NCBI RefSeq assembly: GCF_963678635.1
Contig: NC_087066.1
Location: 9,762,723-9,826,722 of the forward strand
DNA length: 64,000 nt
DNA from: Symsagittifera roscoffensis
Lineage: Eukaryota; Xenacoelomorpha; Acoela; Convolutidae
Direction of reading: 5' to 3'
Below the pieces are notes generated by a model. That model saw only the letters and a program-made list of their open reading frames with translations, was not told where the DNA came from and did no database searches. Made by a program: the position numbers and the translations under genes. This document shows, one piece after another, positions 17,425-28,200 of this stretch; the stretch's first letter is position 1; the number at the start of each line of letters is the position of its first letter.

Positions 17425-20039
17425 CGTGGGCTAAAAAAATGATTATTTTGAGACTGAAAAGCGGTGGTATGGGGTTGTTCAATAATTTGTTCATAAGTAT
17501 TATCATCTTGTGACTGGTGTGTCCTTATATGTTGGATGGGACTTTGTGATGTGGTGAGTCGAAAATTTGGATTATGTGTGATGGCTAAATTTTGAAAATT
17601 TCGTGGGACTAGGGATAGTGGATGGTTATTTGGTAGGGGTGGTAATTGTGGTGCCGTTGGCGTTATGTCTACATTGTTATGTTCTTCGTCGTATGTATTT
17701 TGTCGTGTTGCTATTTTTGTGTTATATTCTTTTATTTGTGCGTCTAAAAGAATTTTGTTTATAGATGTAGAAAAGATTCCAAAAAATCCTGCAAATAGTA
17801 TGCGTGCTACACTTGCTTGTCTATTGACTTGTGTGTGTATAGCACATGTGTTATAGATTCCTTTTAAGAGTGAAAAAAGAAATCCAATAAAGTTAAACAT
17901 TGCGTATAAAATAGTTAGTTTTTCTAAGATGTAGTAGGGCCATCCTAGAAAATCGAGGATCTCATTTTTGAGTGTAACAAAGCTAAAAATGTTAATTGGT
18001 GATATATCTTGGGGACGGTATTTTTCACCGTTTAGATATATATAATCTTTAATGTCTTTAAAATATCCGCTATAGTCTTGCGTGTAGATATCGGCAAATC
18101 CTGCGGTTTCTGCAAGTTTGCGTAAATTTTGGTCTATTGATTGTCTTTGTATAGTGTCCATTTGTGTTAATAATTCTTGGAATTGTTGTGTTCTAATGTG
18201 ATGTTGAATATCTGATTTTGAATAGATTCCTATTGATTGTAAGTCTATATTTGGGTTTCGAGCGATAGCGCGAATGCTTTCTGGTGAAAATTTTTTGAGT
18301 GATTGCATTAATGTGGGATATGGAGTGAGAAGATAATATTTATTTTCATCAGGGTTTAGTTGTACTACATTGTGGCTGTTTTCTGATCCACATGGGACTG
18401 CGGTATCCCAGAAATAGGTTCTTCGTGAAAGTGTATCCACGAAATGTACTTTATTCTTATAAAAGATAGGGATTCTTTTATAACATCGTTTATCTTCAAA
18501 AACGTATAGTGGTGATACTTTTTTAGTACAAGTATAAAACCATAAGATGTTTCCTTCATAGTCTAAAAAATTTGATCTATTTCCAGATAATAAGTATCCT
18601 GCATAGGGTATTTTTAATACTGCTAGTGCAAGTGATTGTAATATTTGTGTTCGTTCTAATTCGCATAGTTGGTGTAGTGTTTCTAATTCGGAGAGTGACA
18701 TTTCTTGAAAAATTCGGCTAATTGTGTAATCTAGTTTCATATCTAAATGAATATCATAGTGGATATTACCGAAATATGTAGTATTCATTAGTGATAATTC
18801 TTGTAAGCGTGTGCTTCTGGTGTCATGGGGTTTTAGATGTCCACCAGGTTGTCCGTTGCTTTTTTCAAAATTAACTGGTATATAGGATGTTCCTTCGTTT
18901 GGAGGATGACCTGTGGCATATGGGTCAAGTTTTATTTTTCCAGTGGTCATGTCGAATCCTTTTTCGTATTCAACTAATATTTCGGAGTATTGTGTTTTAT
19001 GGAGTGGATTTCTATATTTACATGCAAGTTCTGTTTCTTGATATATTTGAAAACGTGTCAATTTATTTTCTATATTGTGTATGTTTCTAAAATTAGTACT
19101 TTGTTTTCGTGATGGATGTACTTGTTCATATGGAACTGATTGTATAAAATATTTTTCGTGAAATTTTATCATACGAGCGTGTATTTTTGCTACTTGAAAT
19201 GTTGTACATGTATCTTCGGGGAACCAAACAATTGTTGCTTGTGTTCTCGTTGTAGGGTCGCAATAACCTTGATCATTGTTACAAGGTAATCGGATTCCTT
19301 GATAGATCATTGTATTATCTGATAAATCTCGTGTTAGTTGTATTTTTTCGAGTTGTATTTTCCAATCGAAAAACATGATTTCTTGATATCCTTTATTTTT
19401 TGTGTCTGCTTTGCAGTTTGATGGGTCATTTATACCAATGTGTGGTATCCAATGTTTATCGTGTAGGTCATAGGTTAATCGTCCGTGTGCGCCGTTATAC
19501 GGGTATTTGTCGTCTAGTTTTATATGTCCTTGGTGTCTTTCAAGTTGTGATTGATGTACAGAGTCTGAAAAAACTTGAAAGTTAACTAACTTTCTTTCGG
19601 AGTTTTTATTTTGTGTGATGTTTAGTCTAAGTAATTCATTTTTACAATCGTCGGGATTGAGATGTAAAAGACGTTCTATATTACTCTGATAGAATGATTC
19701 ATGGTCAAGTCGGTTTTTGTTTCCGTTCGAGACTTGTGAACAATGTACTTTCTTTTCGGAAAATGTTGCTGTGAATTTATAACCTGTAACTGTTGTTGCT
19801 CGGGCTTTTGAATAGAGTGTTGCTATTACATTTGTGGTTTCTATAGCTTGTGGTTCTGTTTCACATTGTGATACTTGATTTATTGCATATTTGTGTAGTG
19901 TTTTTTGTTCATTTTCTTCACAATCGTAATGTGTTACTAATAAATCTTGTGGTCCTGTACGAGGGGAAGGGTTTATGTTTTGATTTGAGATTACTAGAAA
20001 AAGGAGTTGGAGAAAAATTAATAATTTTAGAATATACAT
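17421..20039 (-). CDS. env: Env-like membrane glycoprotein of giant element
   Basis: 872 residues. MYILKLLIFLQLLFLVIS is a clear signal peptide. A long cysteine-bearing ectodomain with several N-x-S/T sites follows. Near residues 709-730 is a membrane segment (ILYAMFNFIGFLFSLLKG), and at about 744-765 a second hydrophobic stretch (ARILFAGFFGIFS). The last ~100 residues are a hydrophilic Pro/Asn/Gln-rich tail with a YEQI sorting-type motif. Position after pol, signal peptide and C-terminal anchor are those of a retroviral envelope, the particle protein for attachment and membrane fusion. I cannot assign a fusion-protein class. No furin-type site stands out. A candidate splice acceptor (CATACTCAG/G) lies 13 nt upstream of the ATG, suiting a spliced env mRNA. 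The gene overlaps the preceding ATG-less frame by 13 nt. Confidence 0.85.
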   Translation of the reverse strand: MYILKLLIFLQLLFLVISNQNINPSPRTGPQDLLVTHYDCEENEQKTLHKYAINQVSQCETEPQAIETTNVIATLYSKARATTVTGYKFTATFSEKKVHCSQVSNGNKNRLDHESFYQSNIERLLHLNPDDCKNELLRLNITQNKNSERKLVNFQVFSDSVHQSQLERHQGHIKLDDKYPYNGAHGRLTYDLHDKHWIPHIGINDPSNCKADTKNKGYQEIMFFDWKIQLEKIQLTRDLSDNTMIYQGIRLPCNNDQGYCDPTTRTQATIVWFPEDTCTTFQVAKIHARMIKFHEKYFIQSVPYEQVHPSRKQSTNFRNIHNIENKLTRFQIYQETELACKYRNPLHKTQYSEILVEYEKGFDMTTGKIKLDPYATGHPPNEGTSYIPVNFEKSNGQPGGHLKPHDTRSTRLQELSLMNTTYFGNIHYDIHLDMKLDYTISRIFQEMSLSELETLHQLCELERTQILQSLALAVLKIPYAGYLLSGNRSNFLDYEGNILWFYTCTKKVSPLYVFEDKRCYKRIPIFYKNKVHFVDTLSRRTYFWDTAVPCGSENSHNVVQLNPDENKYYLLTPYPTLMQSLKKFSPESIRAIARNPNIDLQSIGIYSKSDIQHHIRTQQFQELLTQMDTIQRQSIDQNLRKLAETAGFADIYTQDYSGYFKDIKDYIYLNGEKYRPQDISPINIFSFVTLKNEILDFLGWPYYILEKLTILYAMFNFIGFLFSLLKGIYNTCAIHTQVNRQASVARILFAGFFGIFSTSINKILLDAQIKEYNTKIATRQNTYDEEHNNVDITPTAPQLPPLPNNHPLSLVPRNFQNLAITHNPNFRLTTSQSPIQHIRTHQSQDDNTYEQIIEQPHTTAFQSQNNHFFSPR

Positions 20040-21160
20040 GTGTATGATAATCCTGAGTATGGATTATAAAATGTAATGTAGCCAATTGTGTTTTTTGTAT
20101 ATCTGTCGTATTTGTATATTACTTCAGTAGTTATAAACGGTGGTGGTAGTGATTGAGCTGTTATGTTAGGTGGGTTTAATGGGTAGGGATGTTGGGTAAT
20201 ATTGTTTAACTTAACTGTGATTTCAAACTTTAATTGTAAACTGTTTTGTTGGAGTATTTGAATATTGTGATCACGGATATCGTTGTGAATATCTTGGCGA
20301 TATTGTAATCTATTAAGTGCCCAGTTATGAAGGCGGTTACTTTCTTGATGTTGTCCAAATAATGGTGGAGGTGCTGTAAATGTATTCCAATCTAATCTTA
20401 AAGGAATATTTGTTGATGATTGTTCTCGATATCTGGCGTCGAGATTATTTGGAAAATTTAAGTTAAAAGGTGGTGGTGAAATCTGGCTTATTGATGGTGT
20501 TGATGGTAGTGATAATGTTTCTGGTAGTGATGAGGATGTTGTTGTATCCGTAGAAATATCTATTGGGTCATTTACTAAATTTGGTTCACCTTGTGTAAAT
20601 GAATGTGTAGTCCAATATGGAAATCGTGATGTTTGGTTTGTGGGGTTGAAAGGATTTTCACGTATTTGCTCAGATGTTGGTGTTGAACCTAAGTAATCTG
20701 ATGGTAGGCTTGAGGTGCTACGTTGTGAAAGAAGCGTAGGGGTTTCTGGTAATATACCAATGGGGTTTTCTGGAGTGTTTTGTGATGGGGATTGAGGTAT
20801 ATCAAAATGAACTCGGGGAGTTTGAAAATTTCTGTTTCGTCGAGGATGTATAATTTGTCTATTTATTTCGACTGTATTTTGGTTTTGACTAGGATTTCTT
20901 ATTCTACTTAGTTCTTGTGGTAGTGTTGGGTATAGGTTATATGTTGGTTCGCTTAGAGGTGCTTGTCGTTGAACTGGTTCTAGTGGTTCTGATAAACGAG
21001 CATGTCGTTCTTCAAAAGTGTATGGATTGTCTTGAAAAGAAATTCGTGTAGATGTTTGAGGATTTTGAGTAATTGAAGGTGGTGTTGGGTTATCTTGGGA
21101 TGATGTCGGTGAAGACTGACTTTGTGACTGTTGGGTAGCAATTTTTGATAGTTTTTTGAA
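20027..21160 (-). CDS. Giant element Pro/Ser/Thr/Gln-rich frame without an ATG
   Basis: The minus strand is open for 377 codons from just after TAA 21163-21161 to TAA 20029-20027, yet contains no ATG. It starts FKKLSKIATQQ, is rich in Pro, Ser, Thr, Asn and Gln (for example EPLEPVQRQAPLSEP), and becomes more structured at the end (LHNWALNRLQYRQDIH, then GYITFYNPYSG). Its last 13 nt overlap the env start. With no start codon it must be reached by splicing, frameshift or a non-AUG start. A splice-acceptor-like CTACCCAACAG/T at 21128 lies near its beginning. It was found by reading the strand, not by a start-codon search. No family recognised. Confidence 0.6.
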   Translation of the reverse strand, partial: FKKLSKIATQQSQSQSSPTSSQDNPTPPSITQNPQTSTRISFQDNPYTFEERHARLSEPLEPVQRQAPLSEPTYNLYPTLPQELSRIRNPSQNQNTVEINRQIIHPRRNRNFQTPRVHFDIPQSPSQNTPENPIGILPETPTLLSQRSTSSLPSDYLGSTPTSEQIRENPFNPTNQTSRFPYWTTHSFTQGEPNLVNDPIDISTDTTTSSSLPETLSLPSTPSISQISPPPFNLNFPNNLDARYREQSSTNIPLRLDWNTFTAPPPLFGQHQESNRLHNWALNRLQYRQDIHNDIRDHNIQILQQNSLQLKFEITVKLNNITQHPYPLNPPNITAQSLPPPFITTEVIYKYDRYTKNTIGYITFYNPYSGLSYTCIF

Positions 21161-21168
21161 TTATTACT

Positions 21169-21357
21169 TTAGTGAGAAAATTTGTGTTTATTATAATATT
21201 CTTCCAAAAAAAGAATTAGAAGGATTGTTGCTAGGGCAAATGTGAGGATTGCTTTCTTTATACATTTACATATGGTCAAAATGAGGGATGATAAGAATGC
21301 TATGAAAATTACAAACAATAAAAAAATATCAGTTCTACTGAAAATTGTTCGTATCAT
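21169..21357 (-). CDS. Giant element small hydrophobic protein 2
   Basis: 62 residues, MIRTIFSRTDIFLL onward, with two hydrophobic segments (FLLFVIFIAFLSSLILTI and AILTFALATILLILFL) separated by a short Lys/Cys patch. It could be a hairpin membrane protein in the style of viral ion-channel or agnoprotein-like products, but that comparison is only structural. Its ATG overlaps the stop of the preceding hydrophobic ORF as ATGA, suggesting coupled translation. Confidence 0.5.
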   Translation of the reverse strand: MIRTIFSRTDIFLLFVIFIAFLSSLILTICKCIKKAILTFALATILLILFLEEYYNKHKFSH

Positions 21358-21584
21358 TTAGACAAGTTATATGAATCGTACCTGTGGATATAATCAAGGG
21401 TTTTTGAAAGTTGGAGAAATAGTTCGAATATAGTGTAGAAAATTAAAAAAATGTTACAAAAAATGATTAGGATTATTAGAAAAGATTCAAGTATATCAAA
21501 AAGAAATATTATAAAGGTTGCAAATATTGTAAAAAAATGTTTAAGATTTATGAGTATTTGAGTAACTGATTGAGAGAAGAGCAT
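21354..21584 (-). CDS. Giant element small hydrophobic protein 1
   Basis: 76 residues starting MLFSQSVTQILINLKHFF. The central 40 residues are almost entirely Ile, Leu and Phe (FATFIIFLFDILESFLIILIIFC), enough for one or two membrane passes, and the C-terminus is polar (DYIHRYDSYNLSK). AT-rich DNA easily yields such frames by chance. The ATGA link to the next hydrophobic ORF and the retained sense-strand bias argue for reality. Confidence 0.45.
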   Translation of the reverse strand: MLFSQSVTQILINLKHFFTIFATFIIFLFDILESFLIILIIFCNIFLIFYTIFELFLQLSKTLDYIHRYDSYNLSK

Positions 21585-22206
21585 TTAAGAAATGATCTCT
21601 TGGTCGAATATTTTTTGCTGTTTGAGGCGATTTTCAAGTGTGGTCGGATTATTTATTAGTTTTTTGACCAGTGGGTTGAGTTTTGTAAAAAATTGTTGGG
21701 GGCAATTTTTATGGTGATCGGGAGGTCGTCCTTTTCTTTATTTTTGTTTGTCAAATGATCCGGGGTATGGTGAGATTTTTATACTTTAGGCTAATTAAAA
21801 TGTTCATTTTGTTACTTTAGGCTAAGTTAACAAATTTGTTTTGGGGGCATTCGTGGTCTGAGTTGGGGAAATATTGTTGATCTTTGGGTTATTAGATAAG
21901 GGAGGGGTACGGTATTATGGTGATATTTATTTTAGTTGTCAAGTTGGAGTGGTTTGCTTATTTTTGACCTGGAGGTCGTAAAGTTATAGTTATAGATGTG
22001 CCTGGAGTTCTATATTATTCGTCTAATTGGTCTTAGTTTGAGTTAGAGAAAGTGACGGATTGGATGAATCCTATTGGTCTATTTTGAACTAGAATTATTG
22101 CGTACTTGTCAGCATGTTATTTTGAAAAATGTAAATGAAAAATGTTTCGGAGGTTTCAAGATTGTGAAGTATAATGTTAAAATTTACTTTTGAAATTCCA
22201 CTTTCT
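21585..22206 (-). other. Giant element spacer between pol and the small hydrophobic ORFs
   Basis: About 620 nt with the sense-strand A/C bias but no long frame. It could hold the 3' part of introns for downstream subgenomic RNAs; I found no decisive signal. Confidence 0.35.
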
Positions 22207-25200
22207 TTAAAATTTTAGATTGGGGGATGAATATTTTATTGTTTTTACGTGGTTGATTTCGGAGTCTTGTTGTTTTCTATTTTCTGATTTGTCGATTTGT
22301 TCTTGGGGTATTATTTGTTCGGTCATTTTTCTATTTTTTCTTTGTTTTGGGGATTCTTTATGGTTTTGTGTATTGTTTTTGGTGGCGTTATCATTTTGTT
22401 CTGTGTTTTTCAGATGTGGTTCATTTTGAATGATTTTTAATCCTGTGAAAGAATATAATTGAGTTAATTCGCGGAGTGCGTATTCTTTTGGGTAATAAGG
22501 TAATAGGTTGTTTCGATGTTGAACGATTTCTTTTTTGTTTGAGTCGGTAATTTTATATGTGACATCAGTGGGTCTTGCAATTATTTGGTATGGTCCTTTT
22601 CGAAGGGGTTGTAATTTTTTAGATATTCCTTTTTGAGTATTAAAATTAGGTATTAAAACAAATGTTCCAATTTTTAATTCGGAGGCTGGTGTAAAACGTG
22701 AATTGATTTGTTCATTAATGTTTTGTCTTTGTAATAACTTTTTTGTTATTTTTTGATAAATTTCATTGTGTTTTTTATCTCTATTTAGAATCCATTCGGT
22801 GTGTGTACCGGAGGCTAGTTTAAGAATTTGTGGGTGATGAAAATGATCTTCATCGTGTGTATGTAAAGGTAGGTTATAACAAATTGAGTCTTTATTTGGT
22901 TGACAATAACCTTGTGCGTTTTTATGGGAATTTGCTGTAAACATTATTGGTTTGCGTGGCTTTTGGTTAAAAACCATTTCGTATGGTGACATTCCTAAAG
23001 TTGTCGTAATTTGTGAATTATATGCTAAGGGAAATAATTTTACATCTGCTGACCATTCGATATATTTTGTATCATTTCCGTTGATGATACATCTAAGATA
23101 TTCTTGTAATGAACGGTTCATACCTTCGACTAAGCCGTTTGTCCAAGGTGCATGAGATGTACGTGGTTTGTGTTTAATGTTGTATAAATGACATAGTGTG
23201 ATAATTTCATTATTTATGAATTCTGTACCGTTGTCTGTGACTAAAATTTCTGGTAGTCCGAATTTTGCTATCCAGTGTTCATAGAGTGTTGTGTAAGCGT
23301 AATAAGCGTTACAATGTGGTACTGGGTTAAGTGCTACATAATGTGTAAATGCGTCAACAATTACCATAATGTAGGAGTTTCCTTCGGATGAGGGTGAAAT
23401 TGGTCCTTTAGTATCAAATGAGATACGATGGTTAAAGTACAAGCTTTGTCCTTTAAAATCTTGTTTTTGTGCTATTTGTTTTTGGTTTGGGTAAGGTTTA
23501 TTTAGTTGACATACTATACAATCATTGCATAGTACTTTTATCCAAATTGGTGCATTTGGGAAGTAAAAATTTTGTATAAAGTTTGAATATGTTTTTTCTG
23601 ATCCAGAGTGTCCTTTAATATTTTGTGTATGTGAAATATTAAAAGCTATGAGAATCATACTTAAAGGGAGACAGGGGACTGTAGATTCATTTAAGTTATA
23701 CTCTAAAAGGTCTGTATTTTCGTTAATTGTTGTGTTGTTAAATTTGCGAAAGTATCGGAGGAGTGTTTTGTTTCCTAGAATGGTTGAATCTGCCTTGACA
23801 GGTTTAGTTTTATATTTGTGCCATGATTTTAGTTGTCTAATTATCGGGTCAAGATTTTGATATTGTTTCAGTGTTGAAATTGTAATCGTTTCTGTTGGAG
23901 GGAGAAAAATGTTTTCAATTTCGAATTTAGATAAGGGTATTGTATCAAGTGGGTCGTGGAGGTCAAAAACTTGATTTATTGAGTATTTTGAATCATTTGT
24001 TTGTGGTCCTGATAAATTTATTTTATCAGTTAAATTTTCTTTTTCAATGAGTGGAAAATGGTCTTTCTTAGGTGGGTGTTGTTTTGTTCGTTTTTGTTGG
24101 GTGTTATTTTTTATCCATTGAGAATATGGGATTGGTTTGAAAGTTGATGTTCCAAGTAGATCAACTTCATAGTGATTATTTTGACAATCTAAATAAAGTG
24201 GGAAATGTTGTAAATTATTTATTTGTGATTGTTCAACGTCAGTTTTTACTGCATATTTGCATTCCAATCGGGGTGATGTTTCATTTTCTGCAAGGTAGAA
24301 TTTTATGTTTTTGGGTATTTCAACTGTGGTTTTTCGTGTAAGTAATTCAGGTGGTGTATTTCGACTTAAGGTGTCTGGTAATGCAAGATTTTTTCCTGCA
24401 GTCCAAACTATATGTAAGTTTGGAAATTTCATTAGAATTAGTTGAAATCTGTAAACTCGGTGGTTTGGGTTAGATTTTTGTGTAAAAAGAAAGATGATTG
24501 GTTTATGGTCTGTGAATAAAACTGTGGGGTGTTTTGATCCAAGTATTAGAAATTCATATTCTGTCAGTGTATATATTATGGCTGTACATTCTCTCATTAG
24601 AGTTGAGAATCGTAGCTCTGCTTGAGTGAATAATCGAGAATTTGCTGATATGAGGTTCATTTTATTTGTACCATTATGTGATTGTAATAGTGCTGCACCG
24701 ATGCCAAAGTTCGAAGCATCGCACATTGCATAAAATGGTTGATTTGAATCTGGAATTGTGTTTGAAATTTGTTCAGTTAAAAGTTTCTTTATTTCTTCAA
24801 ATCGTGTTTGATGTTCTGTGTTCCATTCAAAATTATTTTGTTGTCTAAGGATGTTATAAAATGGTCGTAGATATAATTGCATTTTATAAACATATTTACT
24901 TAAAAAGTTTAACATTCCAAGGAATTCTTGGATTTTCTTTTTATTTGTTGGTGGTTGGAGTTTTTGAATAGCGTCTATACGTGATTTCAATGGAGTGATT
25001 GTTTTTCTTTCTATATTATGTCCTAAGAATTTAACTTTTGTCAAAAAGAAGTGTGATTTATCGGGGGCGGCCTTCAGATTTTCGTTCTGAAGTATTTGGT
25101 GATATTGTTCTAAAACATTGAACATTTCCTCTTTTGTCTGTGATTGCATAAAAACATCGTCTAAATAGGTGATTGCGTTTTTCTTGAGTATTAGGGGTCT

Positions 25201-28200
25201 GAAAATTTTGCTCATAAAAGCTGAAAATGCTGCTGGTCCTATGGATATTCCATAGAATAAGCGGTTGAATTCATATTGTTGGTTTCCGATAACAAATTGT
25301 GTTAAACGTCGTGATTGTTCATCTAGTGGCATTTGATTGTATGCACTATTCATATCGGCGGTTGTAAAGTATTTGCCGTTTATTTTTGTTAAAATAACTT
25401 GTATTGGTTCAATGGGCCAATTACATTTTGATTCATCTATAAGTGAATTGAGGTATCTAGCATCGAGAACGATTTTTAATGATTCTCCTTTAGCTAGAAT
25501 GATAACGGGGTTGATAAATGTGTTGCCTTTTGGTTGTTCTTCTTTATTAACTGGTGATATAATGTTGTATTGTTCTAAAATATCGAGTAATCTGTTTACT
25601 TTATCATGTAAGTGAATTGGTACTTTACTTGCTCTCTGTTTTTTGAAAACTGCGTCTGGTTTTAACGGGAGATGTAGTGATGAACTGATTTTTCCAACAT
25701 CGAATTTTGATGTTGCATAGACTGATGAATATTTAATTAGCTGTTTGGCTAACTTTTCGAATTCGTCTTGTGTTATTTGTGAATGTTGGAAATTAAACAT
25801 TGTTAAAAATTTCTGTTGGTCCTCTGTGTAGTTACTTATGTTGAATGTAGGTTTGAAATATGGAGTTTTTGTGAAATAATCCGTATTTCTGTTTTCGTTA
25901 CTTATTATATTATTTATTGATAATTCTTCATTAAGAATTGTAGATTGGCAAATATCTAGTAATTGGAGTATATTATTTACGCGATAGGCTTTTTCGTGTA
26001 TTGGTGATATTGTAGCGTTGGTTTCACAATATCCTAAAAGTCCTAAAGGTAATGTTACTTGGTAAGGTGTGTTGTTATAGACATGTAAGGAAATGATATC
26101 TGAATTCGAATTTTTCAAATATTTTATGGATGAGATTGTGATTTTGAAAAATTTGTGAATAGGTTTGAATTCAAAATCTGACATATAAAATTTTTGTTTG
26201 TTTTGTTCTTTATCATATTGGTGAACTTGTTTGATTGAAAAATTATAGATGTTTCCTGATAGTGGTTTCAAGTGTTTTCTTTGTTGGTTAAATATCGGGT
26301 AGAATTTTGAAAAGAATGGTGGTTGTTTATTTAATCTTTGAAAAAATGTTAAGGATGTTTCTATTGTTTTTGTATATTTATCTTTGATTAATATTTTACT
26401 ATTTAGTATGTTAATTGTTGGTATATACTTCGAAATAAATGGTATTCCAATGATATTATATTTAATATCAGTGATATGGAATATTTGTTTAAATGGCTTA
26501 TTTAAAATTTTGCTTTGCTCCATTGTTCTGGTGGGGAGGAGAAATAATTGGATTTTTCCGTAGTTTATCAATGTTGATCCTTGTGCTGTTGCTAAATTAC
26601 TGGAGGTTTCAAGAGGTGTTAGCTTTGGGTGTAAAGTTTTTATTTCATTCCATGTGGGGATGTTTATTATGTTTGATTCTGCTCCTGAATCAATTAAAAA
26701 ATCTATTTCAAGGTCTGGTGGTTGACATTCTTTATTTCTTGGGCTTTCTAAGAGAAATGGTATTGTCCAAATTTTTTCTTTGGGTTGTTCTTTTTGTATA
26801 TTTTGATAAATGTGGTTTGTATTCAAGCATTTTGTTTTGATATTTTTATTGGTTTGATTTGTAGTGTTAATCTCATTTGTTTCTTGCGTCGTTGGTGTGG
26901 AATTTATGGGTGTAGTGTAATAATTTTGAAGAAATTCTGATTGATTTTCATATATGTGTGATGAAAAAGGTTGTTCATATATGACAGATTCATAGTCATT
27001 TTCGACTTTTATCATATTGATAGAAAGAGTGTTTTCTGTATCACTTTCTGAATCTGATGATGTACAGTTTATTTGATTGAGTTGTAACGTATCAGTTACT
27101 GTGTCATCAATACCTGGAGGGTCTGATGTTGTTTCTGGATTAGATTGTACTTGATTAATATGTCTTTGATGTTTAGGTGTACTACTTCTGTGGCGATTAT
27201 TAGAATTATTATAGTTATTACTATTCCGGTGTGGTGATTGGGAATAATTTCTATAACGATTATTATAACTTGAGTGTCGATTTTGTGAATTATTTCGCGA
27301 TCTGTTTTGGTAATTATTGTTTGGTCTGTTATAGTTCGATCTATTATATGAGTTATTCCTTGATTGATTGTTCGGGTAATTCTGGTTTCGGTTGTTTGAA
27401 TAACTTCTATTTCGATTATAGGAGTAGTTTCTATTCCTATTGTATGATGAATTTCGTGATTGATTGTTTGGATAATAATTATTTCTTGATTGGGAATTAG
27501 ATCTAGAAACAAATCGTTGTGTATTTGAATGTGATCTGGAGTAGTTATTTCGACTATTTGGTCTATTGTAGTGATTTTGTGATGAATTATGTGTGTTTCT
27601 TCGTTCTGGTGATCTTCCTCTATAACTTGAGTTATATGGTGATTGATTTCTTGTATAATTTGTATTGTTCGGGAGTGGTTTTCCTGAACTGTTGTTGCTG
27701 TAGACTGTTTTGTTCGGTAGATTTTGATCTTTTTTCATGTATTGATAGAATGATTTATTTGGTTCTTTATATTTTTGAGGTTTATTTTGATTGTCTTGCT
27801 GTTTTTGTCTACACTCGGAAATACTATGTCCGTATCGTCGGCAATAATTACACCATTTTTTGAAAGATGGTTTGCCTTTAAAGTTTGGGTTCTTTTCGTA
27901 AATATTGAGTATTTCAGTGATTTTTTCAACGAGGTCTGTCTCTGATTCCTGTATATTATTAATATTAGTGGGAGTCGTTTCAATTCTGTTAACGTATTGT
28001 AATTTCAGATTTTCCGTTTCTTCTAGTTTCATCGTGATTTCTGCTTGTTCTAATTTGTCTACTAGTTTTCGAAAATCTAAATCGGGTTCTCGAATTGAAG
28101 AAGGATGGGATGCTCTCTTTTTTATTGCTATTTTCCTTAATTGTGGTGTTAAGGTCATCATTAAGATTTCTGTCATCTTTGTGTTTTTATAGTCGTGTGT

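Noticed and set aside
21150-21175. -1 ribosomal frameshift at A-AAA-AAC into the ATG-less frame
   Set aside because: The heptamer is in the register of the 62-residue ORF, and a -1 slip would enter the Pro-rich frame, but that ORF's TAA at 21171-21169 lies before the slippery site, so ribosomes would terminate first.
27096-27512. 138-residue Ile/Thr-rich minus frame inside Gag-Pol
   Set aside because: Alternate frame of the Arg/Ser/Asn repeat tract; repetitive coding DNA keeps other frames open.
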